Program-made: the position numbers and the translations under genes | Part shown: in pieces, positions 25,695 to 35,415 of the stretch | Layout of the letters: every line of letters starts with the position of its first letter | How positions within the stretch are numbered: the first letter of the stretch is position 1 | Source of the DNA: Cutibacterium namnetense | Lineage (GTDB): Bacteria > Actinomycetota > Actinomycetes > Propionibacteriales > Propionibacteriaceae | DNA: 64,000 nt | Direction of reading: 5' to 3' | Assembly: GCF_001642025.1 (NCBI RefSeq) | Contig: NZ_LWHO01000008.1 | Coordinates: 1-64,000 of the forward strand | The notes under the pieces: generated by a model | What the model was told of the DNA's origin: nothing | Databases searched by the model: none | Seen by the model: the letters and a program-made list of their open reading frames with translations, nothing else

Positions 25695-26843
25695 TCAGGG
25701 TGAGAGGTTGTGCCCTAAAATGTCGAGGCTCCACCATGTCGAGATTGCCGAGATGACGAGGACGAACATCGCCTGAAGCCACCTCGGACTCCGGTCAAGT
25801 AGTCTCGCCACCGGCAGAAATGCTGGAAAAGCAGGCAGCAGGAATCGGGCCTTAGAGTTAAAGTACCCCTGCATGTGACCGACGAAGATCACGGTCACGA
25901 GCACATATGCCGTCAACCACACCTGTTCGCGTCGAACTGCCATGACGATGCCAAGGGCTAGATACCCGCACCAGACCAGGGCAATGAAGCCGGTGTACCG
26001 CCAATCAAACGGAACGTGATCCGTCCGCGAGAGAAAGTCTTCCCACGTGTCAAGCAGGGTACCCATCTCGCTCCCCCACGCCTTCTGGACAAGCAGGTAA
26101 CCATTCCATCTGCCCGTGCGACGAGCGACAACGACGAACCAGGTCAGCAATCCCAGCGGGCTCAGCACCATACCGACGAAACGACGCCAGCGCTGCCCCG
26201 GCTCAGCCTTCGTGAACAGGCTCGTCAGCCACGCGATGCCGAAGACGATGCACACCGGAGCGACGGATGCCCGGAAAAGACCGGCAACGCCAACGAATAC
26301 CCCGGCAAGGATCCACCGCCCCGACACGACGGCGAGCAGCCCGAGCCCGACTAGGGCAATGAACCAGCCCTCGGTGTACCCCATCGATTCAACGACGGCA
26401 CGAGGTGCGGCGCCCCAGCAGGCCACCAACAGCACGGCTGCAGTTGGTCCCGCCACTCTAAGCCCAACCGCTGTGATGACTGCAGCGGCTGCAAGGAACC
26501 CCACCTGCCCGGCGATGAGGATCGCTAAACGCGGCGGCATACCGGTTATAAGGATGATCACCCTGCCAAGAGCTGGCAGTCCCGGCAGGAAAGCCAGATC
26601 GGATATCCATGGATCAGTGTGACCGAACATGAGGCTGGGCCAGTGATATCCGCCGGCCGCAATGGCGGAATACCACTTCCCGTCCCATCGAGTCAGTCTC
26701 GGGATGATCGGTCCGTCGCAAGCCATAGCCACCACGAGGGCGAGGCGTTGCGCCACCCACACGGCGAGACCGACGCCGATAGTGATGAACCATCGGCGTC
26801 GGTCTACATCCTCATAGTTGGCCGAGGTCCGGGCTGCACTCAC
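25695..26843 (-). CDS. PIG-V-type membrane glycosyltransferase (probable mannosyltransferase)
   Basis: 382 residues with about nine to ten hydrophobic segments. The first extracytoplasmic loop contains RWDGKWYSAIAAGGYHW, the Asp-containing signature of PIG-V/GPI-mannosyltransferase-II-like GT-C enzymes, which use polyprenyl-phosphate sugars. In actinobacteria such proteins mannosylate cell-envelope glycolipids or glycans; the acceptor here is unknown. Its GTG start overlaps the icd stop by 4 nt (GTGA), so it is translated from the icd mRNA, an odd metabolic pairing. Confidence 0.75.
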   Translation of the reverse strand: MSAARTSANYEDVDRRRWFITIGVGLAVWVAQRLALVVAMACDGPIIPRLTRWDGKWYSAIAAGGYHWPSLMFGHTDPWISDLAFLPGLPALGRVIILITGMPPRLAILIAGQVGFLAAAAVITAVGLRVAGPTAAVLLVACWGAAPRAVVESMGYTEGWFIALVGLGLLAVVSGRWILAGVFVGVAGLFRASVAPVCIVFGIAWLTSLFTKAEPGQRWRRFVGMVLSPLGLLTWFVVVARRTGRWNGYLLVQKAWGSEMGTLLDTWEDFLSRTDHVPFDWRYTGFIALVWCGYLALGIVMAVRREQVWLTAYVLVTVIFVGHMQGYFNSKARFLLPAFPAFLPVARLLDRSPRWLQAMFVLVISAISTWWSLDILGHNLSP

Positions 26844-29050
26844 AGGGCTTCGATGATGGCGTTGAGGGTGGTGCTGGGACGCATGGCCTCCGCGACAAGC
26901 TCCTCGTCGGGGTGGTAGTACCCGCCCATATCGACCGGGTGGCCCTGAACCCCGTTGAGTTCCTCAAGGATCTGGTCCTCGCGAGCAGCCAATTCGGTCG
27001 CGACGTCGGAGAACCTGTCAGCAAGTTCGGCATCATCACGCTGAGCAGCCAATTCGGTGGCCCAGTAGCGAGCCAGCCAGTAATGGGATCCCCGGTTGTC
27101 GATCTGACCGAGTTTGCGAGCCGGGGAGCGGTCGTTCTCCAAGAAGGCGCGGATGGCTTTGTCAAGGGTCGCTGCAAGTACTCCCGCTCTGGTGCCCTCG
27201 CTGGTCTGGTCGATGTGCTCGAGGCAAGCACCCAGAGCACAGAACTCCCCTAAGGAATCCCACCGCAGATAGTCCTCGGCTACAAACTGGCTAACGTGCT
27301 TGGGGGCCGAGCCTCCGGCACCGGTCTCGAATAGACCACCACCGGCCAGCAGTGGGACAACCGAGAGCATCTTGGCACTGGTTCCGATCTCCAGAATCGG
27401 GAAAAGGTCAGTGAGGTAGTCGCGCAGCACATTGCCGGTCACCGAGATGGTGTCCTCCCCGCGGCGGATGCGTGCCAAGGTGAACTTCATAGCGTCGGCA
27501 GGGGCCAGAATGCGGATATCCAACCCCTCGGTGTCGTGCTCGCGCAGATAGGCTTTGACCTTCTCAATGACGCGGGCGTCATGGGCCCGGTTCGCGTCGA
27601 GCCAGAAGACCGCCGGGGTATTGGTAATGCGTGCGCGCTCAACGGCAAGGCGCACCCAATCGCGCACCGGGACGTCGCGTACGCGGCTCATGCGCCAAAT
27701 GTCGCCGGCCTCGACCTGCTGGCTCGTCAGCACCTCGTCGCCGCAACGCACCTCGACACAGCCGTCATGGGCAATGATGAAGGTGGTCGGGTGAGAGCCG
27801 TATTCCTCTGCCTTCTGAGCCATCAGGCCGACGTTCGGAACGTCGCCCATGGTGGCCGGGTCGAGGGCACCATGTTCGCGACAGTCGTCCATGATCGCGG
27901 CGTACATGGTGGCGTAGCTGCGATCCGGGATGCAGGCCAGAGTTTCCTGACGCTTACCGTCGGCGTTCCACATGCATCCGGAATCACGGACGACAGTTGG
28001 CATGGACGCGTCGATGATGACGAGGTTGCCGGCGTGCAGGTTGGTGATGCCGTTGTCAGAGTCGACCATGGCCAGAGCCGGGCGAGCCGCGAAGGCAGAA
28101 TCGATGGCCGCCTTAATTGCAGTTGCGCGTTCAGCCGGGAGCTTCTCGAGACGGGCGTACAGGTCGCCCAACCCGAGATCAGGGTTAACTCCCACCGAGT
28201 TGAGGTCGTCACCGTACTTATCGAAAACGTCGGCCAGGAAGGTACGCACTGCGTGGCCGAAGAGGACCGGATCGGAAACCTTCATCATCGTGGCCTTGAG
28301 GTGGACCGACCACAGTAGGTCCTCCTCCTTGGCTTGAGCTAGGGATGAAGCGTAGAACTCGTCAAGGGCATCAACGGACATGAAGGTGGCATCAACGATC
28401 TCACCGTCGGCAGTTTTGATGCCGCTAGCCAAAACCGTCTCGGAACCATCGGACCCGATGAGCACAACGTCGAGATCCTGCCCCCGGGAGATAAAGGACT
28501 CCTCGTGATCGAAGAAGTCGCCGTGGTCCATATGGGTAACTCGGGCCTTGACCTGGCCAGTCCACTGACCCATCCGGTGTGGGTGGGCCTTGGCGTAAGC
28601 CTTAACCGCGGCGGGGGCGCGACGATCAGAGTTACCCTGACGCAGCACTGGGTTCACCGCCGAACCCAGCACGGTGGCGTAGCGGGCGGCGGTCTCCTTG
28701 TCCTCATCGGTAGAAGGCTTGTCCGGGAAGTCTGGAAGGTCGTAGCCCTGGGCCTGTAGCTCGGCAATAGCGGCCTTGAGCTGCGGGATCGATGCCGAAA
28801 TATTGGGCAGCTTGATGATGTTGGCGTCCGGGGAGGCGGTGAGCTCACCTAGCTCCGCCAGATGGTCAGCAACTTTCTGATCCTCACTCAGACGATCCGG
28901 AAACTGAGCCAGGATGCGCCCCGCCAACGAAATATCCGAAGTCGTGATACCAATACCCGACTCGTCGAGAAATCCCTCCACGATGGGCAGGAAGGAATAT
29001 GACGCGAGGGCGGGGGCCTCGTCGATCTTGGTCCAGACGATGGTAGGCAT
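26840..29050 (-). CDS. icd: Isocitrate dehydrogenase (NADP+), monomeric type
   Basis: 736 residues, the size of the monomeric IDH family (about 740), unrelated in length to dimeric Icd. It oxidatively decarboxylates isocitrate to 2-oxoglutarate, giving NADPH. Visible family stretches are [21 protein letters not shown] at the N-terminus, [18 protein letters not shown], and [31 protein letters not shown], split here by the strand-turn of the nucleotide site. The ATG at 29050 has AGGAGTT upstream; the longer frame to 29089 lacks a site. It is divergent from purU. Confidence 0.93.
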   Translation of the reverse strand: MPTIVWTKIDEAPALASYSFLPIVEGFLDESGIGITTSDISLAGRILAQFPDRLSEDQKVADHLAELGELTASPDANIIKLPNISASIPQLKAAIAELQAQGYDLPDFPDKPSTDEDKETAARYATVLGSAVNPVLRQGNSDRRAPAAVKAYAKAHPHRMGQWTGQVKARVTHMDHGDFFDHEESFISRGQDLDVVLIGSDGSETVLASGIKTADGEIVDATFMSVDALDEFYASSLAQAKEEDLLWSVHLKATMMKVSDPVLFGHAVRTFLADVFDKYGDDLNSVGVNPDLGLGDLYARLEKLPAERATAIKAAIDSAFAARPALAMVDSDNGITNLHAGNLVIIDASMPTVVRDSGCMWNADGKRQETLACIPDRSYATMYAAIMDDCREHGALDPATMGDVPNVGLMAQKAEEYGSHPTTFIIAHDGCVEVRCGDEVLTSQQVEAGDIWRMSRVRDVPVRDWVRLAVERARITNTPAVFWLDANRAHDARVIEKVKAYLREHDTEGLDIRILAPADAMKFTLARIRRGEDTISVTGNVLRDYLTDLFPILEIGTSAKMLSVVPLLAGGGLFETGAGGSAPKHVSQFVAEDYLRWDSLGEFCALGACLEHIDQTSEGTRAGVLAATLDKAIRAFLENDRSPARKLGQIDNRGSHYWLARYWATELAAQRDDAELADRFSDVATELAAREDQILEELNGVQGHPVDMGGYYHPDEELVAEAMRPSTTLNAIIEAL

Positions 29051-29225
29051 GCACGAACTCCTGTGGTCGAGGGGAACGCCGCGGTACAACCCGGCAGGGC
29101 CGCTAGCGGCACTTCGTCTTCAGAATAGTGGAGATGGTGGACACTTCTGAGGCACCGAAAAAGAACATCACAAACACTGAATAATCCAGTTCGCGAGATA
29201 CCACGCCCAGTACGGCGACGCCGAC

Positions 29226-29241
29226 TACCGTACCGATCATG
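29226..29241 (+). promoter_or_regulatory. Leaderless-type promoter of purU
   Basis: TACCGT (29226-29231), 7-nt spacer, ATG at 29239. No Shine-Dalgarno sequence. Confidence 0.45.
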
Positions 29242-30090
29242 TCGCAACCCCACGAGTTCGTCGTCACCTGGACTAGCCCGGATCGCCCCGGACTCGTCCA
29301 CGCCGTCACCGGGGCATGCGCCCAGGTCGGCGGAAACCTTACGGAGTGCCAGCAATTCACCAGCATCGACACCGGAAACTTCTTCATCCGTTTGCAGGTC
29401 GAGTCAGTGAGCAGCCGAGCCGACCTCGAATCTGCCGTCAGCGAGCTCGCCGAGCGATACGACGCAACCTTTCACGTCGATGAATTGGGACGTCCCGTCC
29501 GTACTCTCATCTTGGCTTCCAAAGCGCCCCATTGTCTGTCTCATTTGCTGTTTAACCGGGACGCCGGCCGGCTGCCAATCGACGTCGTCCAGGTAATGGC
29601 GAATCATCCTGACCTCGCCGACTTGACTGCCTTCCATAACGTCCCGTTCCGGTGGCAGAAGGTCGACCGGCAGTCCAAGGCAACTTTCGAGCAGGAGGTA
29701 TTGCGCACCGTCGAGGACCTTGACGTCGAGCTCGTCGTATTGGCCCGCTACATGCAGATCCTTTCCCCTGAACTGTGCGGGCAATTGTCAGGCCGGTGCA
29801 TCAACATCCACCATTCCTTCCTGCCCGGCTTCAAGGGGGCCAACCCGTACCGCCAGGCCCATTCGCGCGGGGTCAAGCTCATTGGTGCAACGGCTCACTT
29901 CGTTACCGTCGACCTTGATGAGGGCCCCATCATCGAACAGCGAGTGCAACGGGTCGACCATTCTCAAACGGTGGCTCAACTCACCGCCGTTGGCCAAGAC
30001 ACCGAGTCGACAACCCTCAACGAGGCCGTCCGTCTGTTCGCTGAACACCGCACCTTCCTGGACGGAATGCGCACTGTCATCTTGCGGTAG
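29239..30090 (+). CDS. purU: Formyltetrahydrofolate deformylase
   Basis: 283 residues: N-terminal ACT regulatory domain (about 1-80, starting FVVTWTSPDRPGLVHAVTG) and C-terminal formyl-transferase-like hydrolase domain. The catalytic set is visible in INIHHSFLPGFKGANPY (Asn-His) and ATAHFVTVDLDEGPII (Asp). It hydrolyses 10-formyl-THF to formate and THF, balancing one-carbon pools and supplying formate. In this window it complements FolD, PurN and PurH. Start chosen from family alignment; a TANNNT hexamer sits 7 nt before it. Confidence 0.92.
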   Translation: MSQPHEFVVTWTSPDRPGLVHAVTGACAQVGGNLTECQQFTSIDTGNFFIRLQVESVSSRADLESAVSELAERYDATFHVDELGRPVRTLILASKAPHCLSHLLFNRDAGRLPIDVVQVMANHPDLADLTAFHNVPFRWQKVDRQSKATFEQEVLRTVEDLDVELVVLARYMQILSPELCGQLSGRCINIHHSFLPGFKGANPYRQAHSRGVKLIGATAHFVTVDLDEGPIIEQRVQRVDHSQTVAQLTAVGQDTESTTLNEAVRLFAEHRTFLDGMRTVILR

Positions 30091-30245
30091 CGGAACCTCC
30101 TGACGCCCCTGATCGGGGCTGTTGCCCGATCCCAACAGGCTAAATAGCTCTTGATGCGAATGAGTCCCCCGGCCAACTTCGCGCCGCCACCGCGAGTAGG
30201 GTTCGAAATAGCCACGTGTCATCGAGGACTTTCAAGGAGAGATCC

Positions 30246-31229
30246 ATGACCCAGACCCCAATCAAGATTGCCGTCACCGGAGCTGCTGGCCAGATTTGCT
30301 ACAGCCTGTTGTTCCGTATTGCTTCCGGTTCGCTACTCGGAGACACTCCTATCGAGCTCCGTCTTCTCGAGATCACCCCAGCCCTCAAGGCCCTTGAGGG
30401 CGTCGTCATGGAGCTTGACGACTGCGCGTTCGGTAATCTCGTGAACATCGAGATCGGCGACGATCCCAAGAAGGTCTTCGACGGAGTTAACGCCGCCTTC
30501 CTCGTCGGGGCTATGCCCCGCAAGGCTGGCATGGAGCGTTCCGACCTGCTCACCAAGAACGGTGCTATCTTCACCGCTCAGGGCAAGGCCCTCAACGACG
30601 TCGCCGCCGACGATGTCCGCGTTCTTGTCACCGGTAACCCCGCCAACACCAACGCCCTCATCGCCGCTACTAACGCGGTCGACATCCCGAACGATCACTT
30701 CGCCGCCCTGACCCGCCTGGATCACAATCGCGCCAAGACGCAGCTTGCCCGCAAGATCGGCAAGACTGTCAACGACGTCCGCCACATGACCATTTGGGGC
30801 AACCACTCCTCCACCCAGTACCCCGATGTCTTCCACGCCGAGGTCGCCGGCCAGAAGGCCACCAGCCTGGTAGACAAGGCTTGGATCGAAAACGAGTTCA
30901 TCCCGACTGTTGCCAAGCGCGGTGCTGCCATCATCGACGCCCGCGGTGCCTCTTCGGCTGCTTCGGCTGCCAACGCCACCGTCGAGTGCATGCGCGACTG
31001 GATGGGCTCCACTCCCGAGGGCGACTGGGTGTCCATGGCGATCCCGTCCGACGGCTCCTACGGCGTGCCCGAGGGCATCATCTCTTCCTTCCCGGTAACC
31101 ATCACCAATGGCAAGGTCGAGATCGTCCAGGGCCTCGAGATCGACGATTTCTCGCGCGCCAAGATCGACGCCTCCGCCAAGGAACTCGCCGACGAGCGTG
31201 ATGCCGTCAAGGAACTTGGCCTCATCTGA
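30246..31229 (+). CDS. mdh: Malate dehydrogenase
   Basis: 327 residues, NAD-dependent MDH of the type found in actinobacteria. Rossmann motif [19 protein letters not shown], catalytic-loop region [23 protein letters not shown] and the active-site [11 protein letters not shown] are all present. It interconverts malate and oxaloacetate in the TCA cycle and, in propionibacteria, the Wood-Werkman cycle. The ATG at 30246 follows AAGGAGA; ten upstream codons in frame are not needed. A strong terminator follows 12 nt after the stop. Confidence 0.95.
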   Translation: MTQTPIKIAVTGAAGQICYSLLFRIASGSLLGDTPIELRLLEITPALKALEGVVMELDDCAFGNLVNIEIGDDPKKVFDGVNAAFLVGAMPRKAGMERSDLLTKNGAIFTAQGKALNDVAADDVRVLVTGNPANTNALIAATNAVDIPNDHFAALTRLDHNRAKTQLARKIGKTVNDVRHMTIWGNHSSTQYPDVFHAEVAGQKATSLVDKAWIENEFIPTVAKRGAAIIDARGASSAASAANATVECMRDWMGSTPEGDWVSMAIPSDGSYGVPEGIISSFPVTITNGKVEIVQGLEIDDFSRAKIDASAKELADERDAVKELGLI

Positions 31230-31241
31230 TCAACCTGACGA

Positions 31242-31274
31242 ACGGGCCCGGACTTCAGTTTCCGGGCCCGTTTT
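31242..31274 (+). terminator. Rho-independent terminator of mdh
   Basis: Perfect 11-bp stem (31242-31252 and 31261-31271), 8-nt loop, then TTTT. Confidence 0.9.
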
Positions 31275-31651
31275 GCGCGTCATGGCGCGTAACTTCGGTG
31301 GTTTTAGTCGGTAGTCGAGCGTCGAGAGAGATGCCCCACACATGTGCACGAATGTGCAGCACATCGTGACTCCTACCCCCACCGGCGACATTGCTCTGAC
31401 CCTGCTATAAAGCGGTTTAAAACCCCACTCGAGCTCTTGACGAGCAGTGGCAAAACCCACAATTAAGGCACTCGTAGAAATGCGCATTAGTGCACACTCA
31501 GGCATGCCTCACCTGCACCTCGGGCCCGTTCTGGCTTGTGCTCTAGACGAGCAACTGTCGCCATTCCTATCGTCAAATGCATCAGATGTCCTGATGTCCA
31601 CCGCAAGGGGGCGGATCTCCCAGGACTGCACACCCGAAGGAGCCAGCAGCC
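31275..31651 (+). promoter_or_regulatory. Upstream region of the aldehyde dehydrogenase gene with TGTGCAC repeats
   Basis: This 377-nt gap shows no credible gene. ATGTGCA occurs at 31342-31348 and again at 31352-31358, one helical turn apart; the second begins a palindrome ATGTGC-a-GCACAT (31352-31364). GTGCAC recurs at 31490-31495. TATAAA at 31406-31411 preceded by TGC resembles an extended -10; TTGACG at 31437-31442 is a second possible -35. The repeats look like binding sites for a dimeric regulator. Confidence 0.45.
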
Positions 31652-32995
31652 ATGACCACCACAGCAGCCCCTCCCAGCAGTACCCACCTCTGCGGAGTGT
31701 TCTCTGACGTCGACGCCGCAGTAGCCGCCGCTCGGGAGGCCTTCCTCGCCTTCTCTGACTGCTCCTTGGCACAGCGTCGTACCTTCGTCAACGCCGCGCG
31801 CGAAGCAGCCAGCCAGCAAGAGCGTCTGGAATATATGGCCACGGCTGCCGTCGAGGAGACCGGGATGGGCAATGCCCACCACAAAGTTCTCAAGAACTTC
31901 TATGCGGCAACCCACACTCCCGGTGTTGAGGACCTCGTCATGGAGGCACGTCAAGGTGACGATGGCCTGACCACCCTCGAGTACTCCCCTTATGGAGTCA
32001 TTGGCGCCATCACGCCGACGACGAATCCCACTGAGACGATCATCTGCAACACCATCGGAATGCTGGCCGCCGGTAATACCGTCGTCTTCAGCCCTCATCC
32101 GCGAGCTCGTCGTCTTAGCGCCTGGCTCGTTGACGTTCTCAATCACGCAATGATCGAGGCGGGAGCTCCCGATAACCTCATCACTGTCATCACCGAGCCG
32201 ACTCCGGCCACCACCAAGGCTCTCATCAATCACCCCGACATCACGATGCTTGTGGCGACCGGCGGTCCGCAGATCGTCAGCATGGTGTTGTCGAGCGGCA
32301 AGAAGGCGATTGGAGCCGGGTCGGGCAACCCGCCTGCGGTCGTCGATGAGACCGCCGATGTGGCCAAGGCCGCCAGCGACATCGTCCAGGGGGCTAGCTT
32401 CGATAACAACCTGCCGTGCACCGCTGAGAAGGAAGTTATCGTCGTCGCCGAAGTGCTGCCCCAGCTCATGACAGCCATGACGGCCAATGGCGCACAGGTT
32501 GTCAGTGATCCCGAGGAGCTCACTAAACTGCGTGCCTTACTGCTGGACCCGTCTGGCACTCGGCCGAATACCGCATGGGTTGGTCAGGACGCCCAGAAAA
32601 TCCTGCGAGCTGCAGGGATTAAGCCTAACCAGAACACCCGCTTGGTGACGATGGTTACTGACCCGTCGGATCCATTCGTGCAGGTCGAGATGCTCATGCC
32701 AGTGGTACCGGTGGTCCCCGTCACCGATTACCTCACTGCCATCGACTTGGCCGTCGAGCTGGAACACGGTAACCGCCACACCGCGATCATGCACTCCCAG
32801 GATGTTTCACGGTTGGACCTCATGGCCCGACGCATCCAGACGACGATCTTCGTCAAGAACGGGCCGTCTTTCGCCGGCATCGGGATCAACGGAGAGGGAT
32901 TCGCCACCTTTACTATCGCGGGGCCAACCGGTGAGGGGCTGACATCGGCCCGCAGCTTTGCTCGTCGGCGGCGTTGCGTCTTGGACGCACATTAA
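31652..32995 (+). CDS. CoA-acylating aldehyde dehydrogenase (PduP/EutE-like)
   Basis: 447 residues. SFDNNLPCTAEKEVIV contains the catalytic Cys, with TPTTNPTETIICNT and GAGSGNPPAVVDETAD as further family blocks, and the end GEGLTSARSFARRRRCVL is typical of PduP/EutE. It converts acetaldehyde or propionaldehyde plus CoA and NAD to the acyl-CoA, or the reverse. The N-terminus (MTTTAAPPSSTHLCGVFSD) lacks the amphipathic encapsulation helix of microcompartment versions, and no shell genes are nearby, so it should be a soluble cytosolic enzyme. It is monocistronic between two terminators, with repeat-rich upstream DNA suggesting its own control. Confidence 0.87.
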   Translation: MTTTAAPPSSTHLCGVFSDVDAAVAAAREAFLAFSDCSLAQRRTFVNAAREAASQQERLEYMATAAVEETGMGNAHHKVLKNFYAATHTPGVEDLVMEARQGDDGLTTLEYSPYGVIGAITPTTNPTETIICNTIGMLAAGNTVVFSPHPRARRLSAWLVDVLNHAMIEAGAPDNLITVITEPTPATTKALINHPDITMLVATGGPQIVSMVLSSGKKAIGAGSGNPPAVVDETADVAKAASDIVQGASFDNNLPCTAEKEVIVVAEVLPQLMTAMTANGAQVVSDPEELTKLRALLLDPSGTRPNTAWVGQDAQKILRAAGIKPNQNTRLVTMVTDPSDPFVQVEMLMPVVPVVPVTDYLTAIDLAVELEHGNRHTAIMHSQDVSRLDLMARRIQTTIFVKNGPSFAGIGINGEGFATFTIAGPTGEGLTSARSFARRRRCVLDAH

Positions 32996-33001
32996 GCCCT
33001 A

Positions 33002-33052
33002 GCTGGTGATGGTTGTCGTCACCTCGTGAGGATGACGACAACCATCACCAGC
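33002..33052. terminator. 20-bp bidirectional terminator hairpin
   Basis: Perfect 20-bp inverted repeat: arms 33002-33021 and 33033-33052, 11-nt interior that can extend the stem. It separates convergent genes, and the last codons of the DUF3017 gene lie inside it. Confidence 0.85.
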
Positions 33053-33357
33053 CCCAGCCCTAGCAGGAGCACCGAATCAATCCACCGGGACCGGACCGCT
33101 AACAGTCCGGCGAATTGATCGGGCAGCACTACCCGCAAAATCCCTGCCATGAGCACCGATGCCGCGAACACCATCGCGCCGCGACGCCAGTGCCCAGTGC
33201 CCATGACGATTGCCGAGGCGATAACCCCAAGCAGGCAGACCGTCAGCGCCCACCAAGATTCCAGATGCTCCCTAGATTCAGCGCAGCGCTCGCTGCGTCG
33301 GGCATGTCGGGTGGAAGTGCCGGCGGGCGCGTCAGCGGCGTGACTCGGTTGCCTCAT
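33019..33357 (-). CDS. DUF3017-type small membrane protein
   Basis: 112 residues: a basic, hydrophilic N-terminal 30, then three hydrophobic segments ([54 protein letters not shown]) with [18 protein letters not shown] between the last two. The layout and its place directly after folD match the actinobacterial DUF3017 family. Its ATG overlaps the folD stop (ATGA). Function unknown. Its stop codon is embedded in the terminator stem. Confidence 0.78.
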   Translation of the reverse strand: MRQPSHAADAPAGTSTRHARRSERCAESREHLESWWALTVCLLGVIASAIVMGTGHWRRGAMVFAASVLMAGILRVVLPDQFAGLLAVRSRWIDSVLLLGLGLVMVVVILTR

Positions 33358-34217
33358 GAAGGATCCGCAGCGAGGCGTTCAGCCCGGTCTACGACGTTAG
33401 ATAGCAGCATGGCGCGAGTCATCGGGCCGACGCCACCAGGATTCGGCGAGACCCACGCGGCCTTCTCCCACACGTCAGCAGCAAAGTCGCCCTGGATCTT
33501 CCCCTCGGCAGACCGTGACACACCGACGTCGACAAGGACCGCCCCTGAACGGATCATGCTGGCATCAATGAGTCCCGGTGACCCAGCAGCGCCGATGATG
33601 ATGTCGGCCTGACGGGTGTGCTCGGCAAGGTTACGGGTACCGGTGTGACACAGGGTGACGGTGCAGTTCTCGGAACGGCGAGTCAGCAGTAGCCCGAGCG
33701 GACGCCCTACCGTGGTACCGCGTCCGACGACGCAAACGTTGGCACCCGGCAGCTTGATGCCATGGCGGGTCAGCAACTCGACGATGCCACGCGGGGTGCA
33801 CGGCAGCGGGGCCGGCTCGTTAAGGACAAGACGCCCCAGTGATGCCGGCGTCAAGCCGTCGGCGTCTTTATCAGGGTCGATCAGATTAAGCGCCCAGTTA
33901 GTGTCGATATGGTGTGGCAGCGGTAGCTGGACGATGTAACCGGTGCAGTGCGGGTTGGCGTTGAGGCCCCGGATCTCCCGGGCGAGGTCCTCTTCGGTGA
34001 CGTCGGCAGGCAAGTCAACACGAATGGACTCGATACCCACTTGCGCGCAGTCGCGATGTTTGCCAGCGACGTACTGGTGCGAAGCCGGGTCGTCCCCGAC
34101 GAGCACCGTACCGAGTCCCGGTACAACACCCTTATCGCACAGGACTGCTACGCGTTCGGCCAGCTCGGACTTGATCGCGGCGGCAGTAGCCTTGCCATCG
34201 AGTTTCTGGGCGGTCAT
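33354..34217 (-). CDS. folD: Methylenetetrahydrofolate dehydrogenase/cyclohydrolase
   Basis: 287 residues, bifunctional FolD: NADP-dependent oxidation of 5,10-methylene-THF and hydrolysis of the methenyl form to 10-formyl-THF. Seen: [18 protein letters not shown] (substrate region with Tyr and catalytic Lys), [25 protein letters not shown] and [14 protein letters not shown] (nucleotide loop). The ATG at 34217 has AAGGAGG upstream. It supplies formyl donors for PurN and PurH encoded 5 kb away, and opposes PurU. Confidence 0.94.
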   Translation of the reverse strand: MTAQKLDGKATAAAIKSELAERVAVLCDKGVVPGLGTVLVGDDPASHQYVAGKHRDCAQVGIESIRVDLPADVTEEDLAREIRGLNANPHCTGYIVQLPLPHHIDTNWALNLIDPDKDADGLTPASLGRLVLNEPAPLPCTPRGIVELLTRHGIKLPGANVCVVGRGTTVGRPLGLLLTRRSENCTVTLCHTGTRNLAEHTRQADIIIGAAGSPGLIDASMIRSGAVLVDVGVSRSAEGKIQGDFAADVWEKAAWVSPNPGGVGPMTRAMLLSNVVDRAERLAADPS

Positions 34218-34231
34218 GGATCCTCCTTGTG

Positions 34232-35212
34232 TCACGGCCTCGACAGGTCCCCATCTTTCCACGAGACGCGCGTTGCCTCGACCACCGTCGTGACGACATC
34301 AATAACCCGATCAATCGTCGTCTCATCCATCACCGGAGGCAGACTGACGAGGTCCTCGGGCCAATCGACGTCTATATGCTGCGGCCGATCCCAGTGCAAT
34401 GGCCCAACTACGCCGATCTTACGCAGCCGATCTGCCAGCTCATCGGCAGCCGGGTGTCGAAGCACCATCGCACTGGAGGCTGCCGGGTTGACGACCGTGA
34501 TCGCCTCTAATCCGCTCAGCACGGCATCGCGGGTCTGCTCCACCTGGCAAGCGAACTCAGCGAAGTTGAACCTTTCAATGTCAGCACGAGCATCGTCGTC
34601 AGGAACAACTGGAGCCCAGCAGTCGTCGGCCAGGTCTTCAGTTTGTTCGAAGGTGTCGAGACTCCGGTGCTTCAAAAATCGACGGCGGGCCGTCGTAAGA
34701 AGCTCATCCTTAGCGTCTCGCCTCCCAACGAGCTGGGAAAGGTCCGCGTCGGCTTGCACCCATGCCACCTCGGTCACGGGAAGTAGCTTGCGAGTACTGA
34801 CCACCTCGATGTCAGCAGGGGTGAGGGACGGTCCGAGAAAAGAATGGGTGCGATCAACGACGACCGGCACGCCGTCATGACGGGCCTGCTTTAACACCTC
34901 AATGAGCTTCAAGCTCGGCTGGATTCCGAATGTCTCGCAGGTCAACACCGCTGGGTGTTCACCGTGACGCCGGCAGGCCGCCAAGGCGTCGCCAAGAGCG
35001 TCCGCGTCGAGTTGGAACTGGTGGTCGACCGGCAGTCTGTGCACCCGGTATCCCTCTAACTGCCATGGGGTGATCATCGTCTGGCAGGAAAACCAGGGCA
35101 CCACTAGGCTGCTCGACCGATCTCCTTGACCGTTACAGCCCCCATCACGAAGCCATCTGGCGGTCACGGCAAGGGCCTGCCTCCCGAGCGCCATCATCGT
35201 CATCATCGTCAC
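34232..35212 (-). CDS. DegT/DnrJ/EryC1-like PLP-dependent enzyme, atypical
   Basis: 326 residues resembling fold-type I PLP enzymes of the sugar-aminotransferase group: [43 protein letters not shown], then [10 protein letters not shown] (cofactor Asp) and [15 protein letters not shown] with a Lys in the expected Schiff-base position. The usual 30-40 residues before GRQAL are missing: the frame upstream is closed by TAG about 15 codons before the first ATG, and no Shine-Dalgarno site is evident. It may be naturally short or N-terminally degraded. It is 14 nt before folD on the same strand. Substrate unknown. Confidence 0.55.
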   Translation of the reverse strand: MTMMTMMALGRQALAVTARWLRDGGCNGQGDRSSSLVVPWFSCQTMITPWQLEGYRVHRLPVDHQFQLDADALGDALAACRRHGEHPAVLTCETFGIQPSLKLIEVLKQARHDGVPVVVDRTHSFLGPSLTPADIEVVSTRKLLPVTEVAWVQADADLSQLVGRRDAKDELLTTARRRFLKHRSLDTFEQTEDLADDCWAPVVPDDDARADIERFNFAEFACQVEQTRDAVLSGLEAITVVNPAASSAMVLRHPAADELADRLRKIGVVGPLHWDRPQHIDVDWPEDLVSLPPVMDETTIDRVIDVVTTVVEATRVSWKDGDLSRP

Positions 35213-35415
35213 ACGTTCACCAGCAATTCTCGTGCGGTTAACCAGCTACTCTCCGAGCCTCCGACTACCGCCGGTAGACCGGTGTCATGCCTGCAACACG
35301 TCGACACCTCACCAGTACGGTGGACACCTCGACCGGCGTCTCGACATCAGTCCCGGTTAACACCATTTCATCAAAACCCCACAAATCTCTCTTTGCCGGG
35401 TATAGACCTGTCGTC

